A model generated the notes under the pieces. The model was not told the origin of the DNA and searched no databases. It worked only from the letters and a program-made list of their open reading frames with translations. Below, piece by piece: positions 62,596 through 64,000 of a stretch of 64,000 nucleotides of DNA (its first letter is position 1; each line of letters opens with the position of its first letter). This stretch comes from Synanceia verrucosa (lineage: Eukaryota > Chordata > Actinopteri > Perciformes > Synanceiidae). Made by a program: the position numbers and the translations under genes. The DNA is taken from the NCBI GenBank assembly GCA_029721515.1, contig CM056552.1, positions 28,658,392-28,722,391 on the forward strand, read 5' to 3'.

Positions 62596-64000
62596 AAAGA
62601 TGGCAAACCCCAACATCTGCGTGGTCAACCCGGGGGCATGCCCCTCCAAGCCACCAGCAGGCCACCGAGGTGGCCATGAAGGAGGCGTGTGGCTACAGGG
62701 AAAAAAGGACAGTGTTCCCTAAGCCACCACGGGAGCTGCTCGACGAGGCCACCGCCCTGGCCCACGCAGAGATGCTCCTGCGAGCAGAGGGTATCCCCCG
62801 TCCTTCCTGGCTGCAGTGCCTGGGAAAGCTGGTGGTCCAATTCGGCCAGTACCTGTATGCCCTGTTCTGTTGGCTGATCGAAAATGATGTGGGCCACATG
62901 AAGTAGTAAGAGTGTTATAATTACTTCCATAATAATACCATAATATATAATTAATCCCATCGACTGTGTCTTTTAAATAGCTCCTTGATGACATTCTTAA
63001 AAGTAATTACCCCTCTGTTTGCACAAACCTGTTGCTATCATCAGTGCTGACTAACGACGAAGATACTAAGTTGATGTATGTGATTCCAGCGTGCTCAACA
63101 AACACAGAGTTCACAGAGGCCTTCCCACAGATGACCACTGCCCTTGAGGCCAACGTGGATTCCTGCATCTACGACCAGAGAGGGTTTGAGCAGCACACCT
63201 TTCAGGAGATGTGGGAGCTGTACAGGCAGCACCACAAAAATTCACTGAGGAGCAGAGGGACAAAATTCAGAAGGCACTGGTTTCTGTGAAGAGGTGGTTG
63301 AACACCCCAGTGACCCACGTCATCAGCATGCAGATGAAACGGTTCAGAAAATACATCAATGACAAGGAGAAGGTTATGACACAGGAATATCAGAATAACT
63401 TGGCAAACTGTAAAATGTGGGGTTTTTTTTATGGAAAGACTCACACCTGCATGCTCCCATGTCTGTGATCCTTCATGGCCAGGTGATGACACAGAAATGG
63501 TTGCTGCAATCCAGGCTGTGCAAGGTGAGATACAGGTTTAATAGTGTGAAAATTTAAACGGCATTTAAAAATGTCATGACACAGAACTGCTTTGTTTGGT
63601 TCATTTCAGGACCCAGCAGCTGGAGGCCGCCGCCATTCCACGTTCTTCCACTGAATCACCTCTGAGTGACTCCCCTGTAAGTGGTACTTACAATATAATA
63701 TTTAACAATGTCAGTGAGAATAATTTGTTACTTTTTTCAATAGATTTTTTTTCCTCACCAGCAGGTGAGTGTACGAAATACATAGTGAGCATGTGACAAA
63801 TTTGTAAGTAGGTACTTGAATCAATGTTAATGTTTTGTGACTGTACTTACAGGCATGGAGTGGACAAGAACGTTGTGCACCTTCTAAGGGATCGGACCAA
63901 AGGCAACACTATGGTTAAGGTGTGGCGGCAGATACAGGAAAACCACGTTGAGGAGTACCTTCAGCATAAGGACCTGTACACCATGCTCCTCATGACTACG
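62596..64000 (+). pseudogene. spliced-looking multi-exon coding region of uncertain family, partial
   Basis: Protein-like blocks lie between splice signals. Exon 1 (62596-62906): MANPNICVVNPGACPSKPPA in one frame, then KRTVFPKPPRELLDE, HAEMLLRAEGIPRPSWLQCL, GKLVVQFGQYLYALFCWLIE in another. Exon 2 (62981-63524): LLDDILKSNYPSVC, TKLMYVIPACSTNTEFTEAF, YDQRGFEQHTFQEMWELYRQ. A shift at the A-run near 63235 leads to FTEEQRDKIQKALVSVKRWL. A second shift at the T-run 63422-63429 leads to GDDTEMVAAIQAVQ before GTGAGA. Exon 3 (63610-63676): TQQLEAAAIPRSSTESPLSD. Exon 4 (63853 to the edge): HGVDKNVVHLLRDRTKGN, VWRQIQENHVEEYLQHKDLY. The last block reminds me of large multicopy fish proteins of transposon-like character (DUF6729 type), from memory. 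Splice phases do not all agree, so it is broken or mis-sequenced. Confidence 0.45.

Noticed and set aside
1..64000. CRISPR arrays, operons, bacterial signals or a host gene cluster
   Set aside because: There is no spaced direct-repeat array. The many introns, SINEs and LINEs show a vertebrate genome, and no intact host gene was found.

Overview
The window looks like a stretch of teleost fish chromosome, probably spiny-rayed, made almost entirely of transposable elements. The evidence is the mix of fish-type L2, Rex1/CR1-like and L1/Tx1 LINEs, Tc1 transposons, hAT and Harbinger elements, Ty3/Gypsy fragments, and a tRNA-derived SINE ending in a TGGA-repeat tail. Family names come from motifs I recognise in the translations; no database was searched. 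I found no complete host gene.

Layout. 0-6 kb: a broken YqaJ/SWIM-type gene fragment, three diverged copies of an LTR-like repeat, and a hAT element (1463-3883) with a BED zinc-finger exon and an 8-bp target duplication. 6-18 kb: two HARBI1-like transposase fragments, two copies of a Harbinger-like MITE in opposite orientation, a Tc1 copy with two lesions, an L2 copy with a tandem-repeat 3' tail, gag fragments of Gypsy elements, a TTAA-flanked foldback element and a SINE. 18-29 kb: a nested LINE stack containing a Tc1 whose transposase frame is open, then fragments of L1, L2 and Rex1/CR1-like LINEs.

29.5-47.7 kb is a direct tandem duplication of about 9.1 kb (29483-38603 and 38604-47734). 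The copies are nearly identical and both breakpoints lie inside transposons. Each unit holds two SINEs, a small MITE, an L2 endonuclease fragment, a Gypsy RNase H-integrase fragment and the 5' part of an L1. In the second unit the L1 continues. It is interrupted by a 4.3-kb hAT (48395-52680, 8-bp target duplication GTTTCAAC) and then runs through the rest of ORF2 into a long GC-rich 3' region.

56-62 kb: an LTR-like insert, more of the GC-rich L1 tail, a Gypsy 5' end (LTR, leader, gag) and an L2 with much of its reverse transcriptase. From about 62.6 kb to the right edge lies a spliced-looking, partly broken coding region of uncertain identity. It is the least explained part of the window.

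The coding regions do not form a pathway. They are parts of selfish elements (DNA transposases, LINE endonuclease/reverse transcriptase, retrotransposon gag, RNase H and integrase), most carrying stops, frameshifts or truncations. The clearest history is nested insertion: each insertion can be ordered relative to its host by its target-site duplication.
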